This document shows, one piece after another, positions 12,447 through 24,300 of a DNA stretch of 64,000 nt. The position numbers and the translations under genes are program-made. This DNA comes from Membranipora membranacea (Eukaryota; Bryozoa; Gymnolaemata; Cheilostomatida; Membraniporidae), in the NCBI GenBank assembly GCA_914767715.1, contig OU612066.1, positions 19,998,283 through 20,062,282 of the forward strand. The letters are read 5' to 3'. The stretch's first letter is position 1, and every line of letters begins with the position of its first letter. The notes below the pieces were generated by a model. It saw only the letters and a list, made by a program, of their open reading frames with translations. It was not told the DNA's origin and did not search any database.

Positions 12447-15400
12447 TTAATCTTTACTTCCAACAAGTAACTCGACTATCTCGTCATGTCCGAAGTCTCT
12501 AGCCAGGTCTATTATAGTTTGACCTCCTATTAGCTTGTAAGGGTCTGCTCTGGCCTGGAACAGCATTCTCACCACGTCTATATTACCTGAAATTCAATAT
12601 AAACATTATTGCTCTTTTTCTTCCTATTCAACCATGAGGAATTCTGCAGAAAGTTTCCTTTTATGTGATACAGCAATTGTGCAATATTTCACATTGGTAA
12701 AAGAGAACTGTTTTACAATGTTTGTTAGCCTGGGATTCAGGCCAACAATGGGGCCTTGTGTGTTTTATGGGTTATGGTGGATATTGTTTCTGTGGTATTA
12801 TCTATTCATGTATCACCATCGTGCATTTCTAAGTAGACTCATGTGCTTGTGTCTTGGTTTTGTTTTGATTAGCTGATGGGTTTTGGTTTGTTGGTGAGTG
12901 GCATAGATGACTCCAAATTGTTGGACTGAAACCCAGTCTAAGAGTTTGTTAGATAAGCTAATTTCTTTCGGCATTTCTGAAAGCAGCATGTGAAATGGAA
13001 GTATGGTGTTCACTATAATACAGTAATAAGAGATATTCTATATGTGACTCAGGTTATACTAAGTTCAGCAGTAAAGACCCTTACCGTGTAATACAGCGAG
13101 GTGAAGAGGAGTGGCGTTATCACATTGACTATTCTCTTTATTGACTTCAATGTCGGGCATATTGAGCAACACCCGCACTAGATTATAGTTTCCTAGATTC
13201 ACAGCTACATGTAACGGGGAGTTTCCTGTGTCACAAGGCATATTCACATCCATACATCCTGTCCACTGAAAAACATAATAGTTAAGTTTTATCAGGGAGT
13301 CTGGGACATACTCTGATTTAATTGGGTAGATGTTATAACAGTTTGGAGTTGTGTGCTTATAGCCAGTGACAAATGGCAATTTCAAAATTGATAAAACTTG
13401 CGCAATAAATCCTGCGCAACTGAAAGCTTTTCTAGCCAACAATTATGGGGGCTCCCAGCACACAAAGTTGACTTTAGTTTTTGGAGAAGAATAGAACAAT
13501 CCTCAATTTTAAAACTGTCATCTTCAAAATAAATTCTTCAAAACAAAGGTTTGACTAGACATAAAACTGAACCTTACTCTGAAGAACTGACCCAGCATCG
13601 GAGAAACGTTAACAGTAATTGAAAGCAATCTTCTCTTCAATTATGCCCTTAGATAGTGAAATTTTCTCCTCAGGTTTCGTTCAAACTGACCAAATCTTTT
13701 CTTCAACTTTAAAATACTCAATCTTCAATCCTCAGTAAAATAAGCAGGGAGCCCCATTATTGTGATTTTTTCATAGATTAAACATGAAATAAAACTTTTG
13801 GGGAGGATTTTCCTGTTGCCCACCTTTTTGAGTAAATACTGGACGACTTTTAGTTGGTTAGCTGCAGTAGCTATGTGTAGAAGAGTCTTCTGTCTGGAGT
13901 CGACATGACCTGCTGATATTTTACCGCTGTACAGAAAGTAATGCACGACTTCTGTATATCCGTTATTGACAGCATCTACTAATCTATTATAGTTGACCTC
14001 TGCCTTGTCTCTGTGTTTGGTTAAATGTTCTGTGGAAGTTACTGGCGTTGAGTCTGAAACCTGCTTGTAGAAGTCTATGACGGCCACCCATACATTGATG
14101 AGCATAAAAGACCTAGTGGCTAGAATCAGTTGGACATGATTTTTATCTTTTGTCGAAAGTTTTACATCGGATAGAATATTGCGATACTCCAAAGCTCTCT
14201 CTGACGTAAAGATATCCAAATAGTCTAGAAACAGATATACGCTAGCGGAGCCTGTCAACTTTTTAGGGTATTCCCTCAACAAAGCTGATAGCAGGTCCAT
14301 GATATCTTTAGTTCGAACTTTGCCTTTTTCTTGCCCTGCTCTGAATGCCAAGGTCATTTCGTCTAATAATATTGACACCTCAAGGCCAACTATCTCGGAT
14401 CTTCGTTCCATTCCAAATTCAGTAATCCAGAATTGAGCAAATCCCACAAAATTCGAGTCAGTACACCATGTTGTTAGATCCTTGAGGTTTTGATTGGATC
14501 TTTCTAACCAATCAGCTACAGTTGCTTCATCTATGAATTCTATTATGTCGGAGAAATCTGTCCTTATTGTTTCTGTAGAGGCTGACAATAGTGAGTCACC
14601 ACTGCTAAAATGGAAACTAGAGGTTATTACATGTTTTGGGATGTACAGGCTGGGCATGCATTATCTTCATGGATTTTATGATCCTAAACGTCATTAAAGG
14701 AATTATAAAGGAAATATTATAACTGAATTATAAAGAACAACACAAGTTTATCACAGGTTAGATTTGGTTACAATTCAGTGAACTTATACCAATGTGTATT
14801 GCCTTTTAATAAAACAGAGAAAGCAATGAAAGAAAAGCAATACACATTGGTATAAGTTCACTGAATTGTAACCAAATCAAGCCGGTGATAAACTTGTGTT
14901 GTTCCATATAATTCATTTATGTTGTGTAGTTACTGTCTCGAAAAGAAGTCTGAAACAGTACATTTCTGCACTCATTGCCCATATTTACATCGGAGTACAC
15001 CCATGTTAACTTGACTCACCTGCTACTCTCGGTTCTAAAGCCGAGTCCATTCATAAACTGACTTGATTCTCCGACTGCAGGAAGGGGTTTGGCTTTGGGG
15101 AATGGATGTAACTCCGTGACAGGAGAGGTTGCATTTTGCATTGCACCTTGAACTCTGCTGGCTGCATTGTAACCTCTAGGCTTCTTTCTCTTTTTCTTTC
15201 GCCTACCCAGGCCACTGTCTGCTGAGGATGGGGGTGTGGGTGTTTGACCATCTGGAGAATAACAATTGTATCATATTATAGCCTATATTTAGGGCAAACG
15301 TGGTTATCTTTACTCATACTTGTTTGCTATACTCTTTATGTGTTGAATTCAAATTGGCATAGATTGGAGTAAAAATTTTTGTTAATAGCTACCTGCTGAT

Positions 15401-16009
15401 CGGCTTATATGTTGGTTGCTGCTTTCAAGTTTTGAGGCGCTACCTGAGAGATCCAAAGACTCGAAAGGAGTGATCATCCCAGCCCGTCCATCATCACTCT
15501 CGCTGTCACTGTCTCTGCAAGAAAACAGAGATGACATATTATTATTCTTCCAGGGATGTGAGGTTATTAGAAGGAATGCTAGATGGCCATGGTGGAGGAG
15601 CAACTCCAAAAGTAAAAGTATACCAAACAAGAGATGGCGTTTATAGATCTCATCTCCATGTCCAGAATCTACAGAGCTGTTTGTTTTAAGCTTTCACAAC
15701 AATCCAGATGAAATTGTGAATTCATCCACATACCTGACTCCTGATGTACAAAGTCAGAAACTGTTTATATCTCAGAAAGCTTCTAATAAGAAAAATGTCT
15801 CACGAAGTTGAATTGAATAGGAAAAATTTGATTTTGGTACATCATTGTATCGTGTTGATTTAAATGTTGCCATTATAAACGTCCAACCTTTTGTATTGTA
15901 TTGTCAGGAAAGAGTCTCTCATAACTGTTATGAGAATGCATAATATTCACCTGTATGTTAAGCGAGAGACAACCACAAGCTCGCGCAGGTCTTTGACTCC
16001 TCTACTCAT
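12447..16009 (-). CDS. Ankyrin-repeat protein of unrecognised family, 6 exons, 503 aa
   Basis: Exons in transcript order: 16009-15951, 15514-15393, 15251-15020, 14601-13824, 13265-13085, 12586-12447 (1512 nt, phase kept at every junction). The start is MSRGVKDLREL. Exons 2-3 are polar and disordered, with acidic DSDSESDD and a basic GRRKKKRKKPRG stretch that could be a nuclear localisation signal. Exon 4 encodes a folded alpha-helical domain (roughly residues 150-330) rich in Trp, Phe and Leu with few charges in its core; I do not recognise it. The C-terminal ~125 residues contain about four ankyrin repeats, seen as TLLHIATAANQLKVVQYLL, SPLHVAVNLGNYNLVRVLL, TPLHLAVLHGNIDVVRMLF and a final DLARDFGHDEIVELL. 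Ankyrin repeats usually mediate protein binding; the partner is unknown. It diverges head to head from Vangl. Confidence 0.85.
14724..14915. repeat. Long hairpin element in intron 3 of the ankyrin gene
   Basis: Left arm 14724-14803 and right arm 14837-14915 are reverse complements over nearly their whole length, with a few mismatches (for example around 14755-14760). The loop is about 33 bases. The form is that of a foldback or MITE-type element. A transcript reading through would form a roughly 80-bp stem. Confidence 0.85.
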
Positions 16010-16187
16010 GCTGTATCATCAAGCTCTCAAGACCACGTCAACACCGCCATTGTGACTGTCAGACAATAATAGATGTTTAATTCCAGATAAAACAGTTGCC
16101 ATGTGAAAGACACCTGATAACTAAAATGATAAAGGTCATAGGTGACAAAAAAGATCTGAGTTAAAGAATCATCTCCTTGCTGAAACC

Positions 16188-16220
16188 AAGGAGTAACAGG
16201 GGAGTCCCCTGTTACTCCTT
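16188..16220. repeat. Perfect 16-bp-arm hairpin
   Basis: Arms AAGGAGTAACAGGGGA and its reverse complement are separated by one base. A direct repeat CTCCTTGCTGAAACCA occurs on both sides (about 16173 and 16216). The CCCTGTTACTCCT word also recurs at 43501, outside this locus. Confidence 0.75.
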
Positions 16221-17159
16221 GCTGAAACCAGTCTTTCAAAACTCCCTGCTTAGACTCTCTCCTCAAAACCATAGTTTCACTACAGGTTTGAATGAAGATA
16301 GAGCTATATCTGGGTCTCAGGGGCCTACAAGCATGTCATCTGGAGGTTTCAAGCAGCTAGTACATATGCATGGAGTGGTTATTATAGGTTGTTGGAGCCT
16401 GTCTTGACAAAGTACAAAAAGCCATGTATTGTAAGTCCAAGGGGCACATGAGGCTAGGGTTGTTGATCAGTTGATTACATTGAAATGAGGCAAAGTGAAT
16501 GCTGTTCAGGAGGGTCATTGTATAAGCAATATATAACACCCTTTTGAGCTTTGACGATTCTGATGGTTAAGTTTTTGAACCGTGGTAACTCACTTTTATT
16601 ACTTTTGGAGGTTCACTTACCATAAAACAATTTTCTGCTGCCTATCAACCAAATGCTAACACCAGAGGGCGTTATTTTGAGAAGGCTGTTCAGCACTGAC
16701 TAAAATATTCTATCCAAAAAAGATATTAAATAATGTCAAATAAGAAATGTTGAGATATTAAATCCTCAATACACAGACTAAACAGGATGGTTTGATGTAT
16801 TAAAAATATCAGAGTTAATCAATTCAATAGCTATGATGAAAATATTGTGAAATTTTGTAAAGTTCTTCAAGATATTTATTATTATATTGAAAATTATTTG
16901 GGTCATTACATGGGAGACAACTTTACTCATTTACCCATTGTTTTCAATTTTTGAAGAGAGAAAGAAGAAAGCACCTGCCAACACCTGCTCAAATTTATTT
17001 TCATCGCTGAGCAATAGAGTGTGTTGGGGTTGAATATCAGTTGTTGAGTTACATATCCTGAGGTAACTGCAGCAAAGAAATACTCAACATAGAGTGAACC
17101 TAGAGAAGGCTTAGCTTGATTGAGTTGCTTGACAGGTAGTGAGGTAGGTGAGGAGATAA

Positions 17160-17181
17160 GATATATATATATATATATATA
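17160..17181. repeat. AT dinucleotide microsatellite
   Basis: Uninterrupted AT repeats, about 11 units, upstream of Vangl. Confidence 0.9.
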
Positions 17182-17836
17182 TTTAATTTTATATTATATA
17201 TTGAAATGAAATGATATACATAACATAGCTTGCTGATGGATGCTGGGCAGAGTGACTCACTCACAGCAGCCACTTGACTTACATGAGATTGCAGACAATA
17301 CTATCAATATCATCAACACTGGGAACACTGACAACATAATTACTGATTCTTCCAAGTCTCTCCACTTACTATACACACACTCACACTGCAGCCTGTGATC
17401 TTCACTGCTGTGATCTTTCCATAAATTCTGCTCTACCTACTACTACTAGGCTATGTAGAGAGGATAATCTAATGTAACATGCGGGGAGAGGAGACACAGC
17501 TGAGCTAGTGGTAGTTAGTTAGGTTATGAGCCTTTTTTGAGAAAGAAGTCATACTGAGGATTGTAGTCATGTCATATTACACCCCCCCCCCCCCGCTGTT
17601 ACTGCGGGCGTAATTATTGCAGGGGACTTTGTCTGGATATCACAGCTTACTTATGAGCATCTGGAGCACACACAGGCACACCAAATTCTCCTTGTCATTT
17701 AAAAAAATAATTTTGGGATTGGGATATTTGGGGGTCCTTCAATTAAAAAACTCTTAAGATCACTATATGATTGCATACTGCTGAGCAGGGAGTATGTGCT
17801 GGGTGCGCGAGATCTGCTAGGACTGTCTTGCTCCCA

Positions 17837-17911
17837 AATCGCTCACTCGCTGGCGGAATCAATCGCATTATGAGTGAACTATTTGGGAATGAATTCGTCT
17901 AACAGAAAGAC
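17837..17911. repeat. Dispersed 75-bp repeat, copy 2
   Basis: Same length and order of conserved words as the block at 8837-8911, in the same orientation but diverged. In both copies a CTGCTAG word lies a little upstream. Confidence 0.55.
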
Positions 17912-18076
17912 CAAATGATGCCTAGGATGAGGCCAGCCATATAGTTTTTCATAGAAAGAGTACTGGTAGCAAAAATCACTCGTTCTCGTCAATCCATGTA
18001 GTAGTGGTAAGATGAAATACACCATGTATTGAGATGATATTGGAATACTATTCAAATTAATATGCCCATTTGAGGG

Positions 18077-18172
18077 CATAGGCATCTGGAGTTACAAGTA
18101 TGCATAATTTGCCCATGTCCATGATACTGGACATGGGCAAATTATGCATACTTGTAACTCCAGATGCCTATG
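18077..18172. repeat. Near-perfect 45-bp-arm hairpin upstream of Vangl
   Basis: Arms 18077-18121 and 18128-18172 are exact reverse complements around a six-base loop. It lies about 160 bases before the Vangl start codon. Such perfect arms imply recent formation or gene conversion between arms. Confidence 0.9.
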
Positions 18173-18329
18173 TTTGAGGGCTTGTCTTAGGGATTCATGG
18201 TTTGCTGTAGGAGTCTTTATGACAGTCTATATCTTTAGGATGTCAACGCTATTGCAACTATACCGAATATATATTTTATCTGCTGCTATAGAATTTGCGA
18301 ATATCTTTGTTTATTGTTTGACAGAAATT

Positions 18330-21300
18330 ATGGATGGTTCAGAATCCATGAGGTCTGGTCGTAGTGAGCGAAGTCACAGAAGCCATCATAGTCATCATAG
18401 ACATCATAATCACAGTACTAGAGAACACAGTGATTCACATAGACATCACAGAAAACACAGACATAGAAATGGTGGCCATGATTCATCACGACTCCCAGAT
18501 GAGAATAGATCTGTGTCTATTAGACTTCCCACAAACGATGATACTCAACACCTCACAAAACATGATCAAGTCGAGGTACAGATATTACCCCAGGTTGGTT
18601 TTTGGAACACTCATTATTTGTACTGCATGTAATTAACAATGATTTATTCTGAATTTCTGACATTAATCTTTAATCCCCACCAAACAGTTACATGTATGTT
18701 TGAAATGCAGCATTTTGTTGGTATTGGAACATGCAGGGTGGTCTATTGGATATTGAGGTGTCATAAAGTGATAATCTTTTGACATGTTTATTGTTGCCTT
18801 TGAAAGCTATCAATGACTGTGATGGTTTTATTGAATGGCTTTGCAGTGTAACCCTGGCTAGACCCACAATCGATAGAACTATGGCACACAGCTGCTTGCC
18901 CGATCATAAGCCCAGTAAATCTTCTTTCCCACATTAGTTTATGATCCGTAAATTTGTTAGCAAAACCAGCAGGCCACTATTATATACTTGTTGTGGGAAG
19001 TTTTGTAGTATCGATACTTTTGCCTTTAGTTTTTAGTTCCTAACCAAACATTGTGGACTGCAGTTCAAATAGCAGATGTTTTCTTTTAATCTATAACTGA
19101 GCTAAAAAGGCCCTTCTCTAAAAGAACAACGTTCTATCATCTTTGATCAAGATGAATTTGAATTGGCTATTTGTCGGATATAAGAAGCCTTTTGTTGTAA
19201 ATAATTCGCTGAGTTTCCAGTGTGATTTTCTTTGCTGATAACAGTCTTTGATTATGGCCATTTATTGAGGTTATATCGCTGATTAATTTGAACACTTTAT
19301 AGTCGATGCTCTTAATTTAACGCTGAGCAGATTTCAAGCTGAGTCTGAAATGGCAAATAACTTTACCTGTGGCAATCAGTACCTTTTCATTTACTCCAGT
19401 GTGTAAAATTAATCACCAGTGCTTACTCGTAAACCACTAATGAGTCATAATACATAGACCCGCCCAGCTGCCTGCCTGGGGCATCAATCTTAGGCTCCAA
19501 CCATAGACTTAATATACTAGTATATTAAGTCTATGGCTCCAAAGTTCTCCATAATGTGGCATGTTTGTGTTTGTCTCTGCATGAGACTTTTAACATTGAA
19601 AATGAATCAAATATCAAGCTTCATGTTGTTGAAACGTTTTGCCCAGCTCATTCAATCACCGATATAACACTACTGCAAGAAAGGCAGCAATTTACTAATA
19701 ACTGCAACAGTTACAGCATTCAAAATTTTGATTGAACCAAGATGGTATTGTTATGTAATTGTAACTATGACAAGGCCTACATAGAAAAGAGTAGAAAATC
19801 AAAAAACTATGATATATCAAATGCTTTCCTATTGCATTATGATACATCTAATGCAGTATGTTTCCTGATGGCTCAGCTATCACTGAGATGTGAAGTGTAA
19901 CGAGTTGTTTTTTCTTATGTTTACAGGATGACAACTGGCCCGACAACACCACAGCTGTCACCAGTGAGACCGGCTGGAGCGATGCCGACGATATCAAAAT
20001 GTCCACCAGTGAAGCCATGGAGAACTCAGTCGGCCTAACATGCTCGCGGTATACCGGTGCAGTGTTTACTGGATTCCTGGCAACCCTGGCTTTCCTTTCA
20101 CCTATAGCAATGGTTACGGTGCCGCAAGCCGTACCAAGTATCGAAGCTAAACTCAGTGACTCCTCGTGCGATACGGACTGTGAGGGCTATTTGATCAGCT
20201 TTGCGTTTAAACTGCTCATACTCATCATAGGCAGTTGGGCGCTGTTTGTGAGGCGACCAAAGGCCAACTTGCCGAGAGTCTTTGCATTCCGAGCTTTAGT
20301 AATATTCTTACTGTTTCTGCTTAGCTTTGCCTATTGGCTATTCTACTCATATAGAATTCTATCTAACACTACAACTGATGGAAAAATCAGCAGCAGCTAC
20401 ACGGCGGTCGTCTTGTTTTCGTCGAGTATGGTCGACGCTCTCATATTCGTACACTATATCGCCGTAATTCTGGTGGAGATTAGGCAGCTACAGACAATGT
20501 ATTGTGTCAAAATTATTCGGTCACCTGACGGCGAGACTAAAACTTACAACATCGGGGATATGAGTATCCAGCGGGCATCGGTGTGCTGTCTGGAGTGGTA
20601 CTACAGAGATTTCAGCGTATACAACCCCTACCTGGAGAACGCTATCCATCGTAAATCTAACAAAGCCACTCAGGTAAGGGTATTATATATTGATATGAAT
20701 TTATAAAAATACATAGCATGGCTATTTGTGGAGATATGCCATCAGAATAAAGCTTTGTGTCAGGATCTTACTTAATAAAGCTGTAAATATGTCAGCTATT
20801 CTAGATTCTGAACTTGTGGGCCAATCAAAGATGAGAAATTCAGTCCAGCAACCATGCATGAATAGCATAATGCTTGCTCAGGGTCAGATATGTACCCCTC
20901 ATCCATAAAATATATATCAGTGGTATTAAAGATCCGATTTTGGGCCACTAGCGGTGTCTATTTTCGGCTCACTTTTTTGCCTGAAGGCATGACTTGTATT
21001 TACTATGTGTTACAATCATTTCTGTGGGTCCCATCTTAAAACCCAAGCTTATTTTGTTCCCAGCATCTCAGCAGGGGTTGCTTTGAGGTCTCTTAGGGAC
21101 TGCCCGAGTCTAGGCACGATTACCCTTACTGCCACAAACAATTTTGTCATCAAAATCTCGCTTTCTCTCTGAATGCAGAATCAATAATTTGGCTCAAGTT
21201 TTGAGTGGCTTCACACATGTTTGTTTATTGACTGAGTGAGCAGTTACTATTTACCACCATCCACTAAGTAACAGCCACTCTTCTCAATTTATTATTCCGC

Positions 21301-24300
21301 CCACAAAACCAAGCGTGATAAATGAATTGAAGTTTAGGCTGTTTGTCCTTTTGTTAATTCGGAGGCGCTAAACTCATTCATAGATCAAAGCAAATAGCCT
21401 CTTTGTTATCTGCTAGCTTGAAGTGTATGATTAGTTAACATGCTTGTACGAAAATTAGTCTGCACTGAGAATTTATAACCTTCAATCCCCCACTACACTG
21501 GAGGCAAGATGGGATTTTCTGGGTTTTAATTATAAGCTAGCATGAAAAGCTGGCTATCAATGTCTCCTTTGAGTAAAACTACAGCAAGGCCGAATTTGAT
21601 TAAAATTTATCAACAAATCTCCTACAATCTCATGATTTTGTGCCTAGTAGTCTGTACAGGCTGTTTTTGTGTATAAGTTGCAATTTTGAATGTTAGTTAT
21701 AAACTTGAACCAAATCCTAAGTTCTTTTTTTATTATCAGTTTCAAATGACAATCTGCATCGCAATGCCCTCCAATCCATGTTAGCTATTATGCCTATTGT
21801 TTAATGCCACTTGGTCAGAGATTTAGAAGACAATGCATCATTCTCACTGCTTCACCCTCGCTGCCCCTAGAGAGTGATACTCACTTACATTTCACTTACA
21901 TTACTTTGTGATGTTGACCTGTTCATGTTTTGTTACAGTCCAACATGTCAGCTACTAAGTTCAAAGTATACGATGTGGACGGGCCGCTGGGAGGCCCAGC
22001 CGGTGGAGATGGTGTTGATCAGAAATCAAAGGCTATATTTGCTGCTGCCGCCAGAAGACGCGATGCCGGCCATAATGAGAGGTGAACCTTAGTGACCTCA
22101 TATTAGCCGTGTACCCAAATCCTTGCATATAACAATCACTCATGGGTCTGGTCTTGCATACAACTAATTTAAGAAATAGGTTGCCTAATATGAGAATGTC
22201 ATCCTGTTCAACACTTTGGGTTTCTCATTTCTTAACTCATTAGTTCTGTAGCCTTGTCAACACTTGAGTAGAGTGAAATAATGAGGGAATATCTAAAGTA
22301 CAGCTTATGCAGTCTGCTTGCAGCAAGCTTTCCCTCAGTCAGCGCTACCTACTAGTTACACTGGCCATAATACGATTGTCACAACAAACATCTGCTTTTT
22401 TTGAGTTTTCACCCCTGAACAAATAGTGTAAATGTAGTCGAGGGTGCATGCCTGCCTCCACCTATTCCATCCATATAGACAAGGTACATCAAGTCTGACT
22501 AGGACAAGAAAGATGAGTAGATCATAGCCCTAACAGTTCACATAAGAAACACTCTGGTATGGCTCAAGTGATGTACAAGCTAGTCGTTGTGTTTTACAAA
22601 GTTGAGAGTTGAGAGTAATTATTCATTTTGGGAATTTGATCTGTTGATGTAGGTACTACGAGGAGCAGGAATACGAGAGGAGAGTGGCTAAGAGAAGAAC
22701 CAGACTAATCACAGCAGCTGAAGAATCATTTACTCATATCAAACGTCTCCGTGAGGAAGCAGGTAAGATCAAACTTTAAACTGTCTGCTCCATGTGGAGG
22801 GTTCTCGAGCTGTTTAGTGGGGGGTAGGGCACAAGAGACACGCCATGTCTCGGTGGGTGGGGTCGCCAGTGAAGCACAAGCAGCTGTTTTTCACTCTCAT
22901 TTGAACACCTTTGTCAGCTTGACTAGCAGATAATAATGGAGAAAACGAAAGTCCGAATGTCATTTGGAATTCTATCACACATTTCACACATTGGGGGCCA
23001 AAAAGTGAGGCTTCGTTTTTAAGTCAGACAAAATATGACATTTCACTGCTTTGCTTTCAGAATAGACATTTCTTATCGGTAGCTTTAGGACTTACTAACA
23101 TCAAATTTTGAGGGTCCTTAACTCGGGCACTCAAAACCTCTCTCAACCAGTCAATACCAATATTGTCTCTGGAAGGAGGCAAATCTGACAAGTGTTCCAC
23201 TATAAATATGTATATGTGATGGTGCAGTTGATGCTTCATGTCATATGTAATGGGAATTTATTGATGTGGTAAACTTAAATATACCTCGTCCTTCCTTTTA
23301 TTTGTGAAAGGCTTTCAGCTCGTTGACTGTACTGTTGACTGTACTTTGAGCGCTTTCCGGCACTCTTGTTTCTGCCTCTACGCCGATGGTTAAGTTAGGT
23401 CATTGTTATTGTAAATTTTAATTCCACACTGATGGATAATATAAGTAAATCCCCTTCAAGATCTTAATTAATGGCTGTTAAATCACTTCTGATTATCCAT
23501 AGACAACATGCACTCTAACATTTAGATATGAGTGTATTGTATTAGTTAAACGGCAGACCGATGTACAGGGAGTAGTTGCTCTTTTTCACCCAAGGCAATC
23601 ATTCTAAAAGGGTGGATTGATCAATATCGACATCATAGACAATCATGATGTCCACAGTGCTATGGGTATTTTAATTTTTCATGATCTTACACATGATGTA
23701 GGAGCTCCTTTGTCTTCCAATTGGTTTAATTGGTGTGACAGTCCCTCCTCGGTACATGGCTTAGTGCTGTCAAATGGTATTGGTCAGTATTAGTAAAAAA
23801 GGGACATCCTAATCACTTGGCGATATAGGCAGTGTTGTTGATGATCAGTAAAAACCATAGTTACAGTGTAATTTATTGCCTTCCTTATCCATACACGCAT
23901 CTAATGTTATATGATCTGGTGTAAACATCTGCAAGCATCTCAGAATTTTATCTCTACAGTACATAGGTAGATATCTAGTTGCAGCTCATAGAAAACACAT
24001 TATTTGTATAATAGAATGAGGCGGTTGACATCACCCCCTTGTTTGATGTGTCTCGTTCACCCTGAGGGATCATTTTTTGAAACTGATCCCAAACAATTTC
24101 AGGCATGCTTCGAATGGCTTCGGTTTTTGCTAGAAGAAACAAGTTAGTTTTCGAACGTAACCACTGTAGGTAGACTTAGTCCGGCTTGTAATAGAGACCG
24201 TCTGAACCTAATCCTCTATCATCACAAGCCAGTCGGCGTAAGATAATTACCACCTCAAGTTGTGTGGCTAGCTACTGATCAAATTTAGCTAAATACTAGG

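Larger units (their letters stand above)
16010..18329. other. Divergent spacer between the ankyrin gene and Vangl
   Basis: This spacer should hold both promoters and non-coding 5' exons. I see an inverted repeat at 16188-16220, a GCCTGTCTTGACAA word at 16397, an (AT)n run at 17160-17181, a C homopolymer at 17582-17594, a dispersed repeat at 17837-17911 and a 45-bp-arm hairpin at 18077-18172. A splice acceptor (TTTGACAG) ends at 18324, just before the Vangl ATG, so at least one upstream non-coding Vangl exon is expected in this interval. I could not place it. Confidence 0.5.

Noticed and set aside
14602-14657. MPSLYIPKH as an alternative start of the ankyrin protein
   Set aside because: It lies in the intron before the acceptor at 14602, and upstream exons join in phase to give a start at 16009.
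15020-15251. Frame MVKHPHPHPQQTVAW on the minus strand
   Set aside because: It is a different frame of ankyrin exon 3; the frame that joins both neighbours in phase reads DGQTPTPPSSADSGLG.
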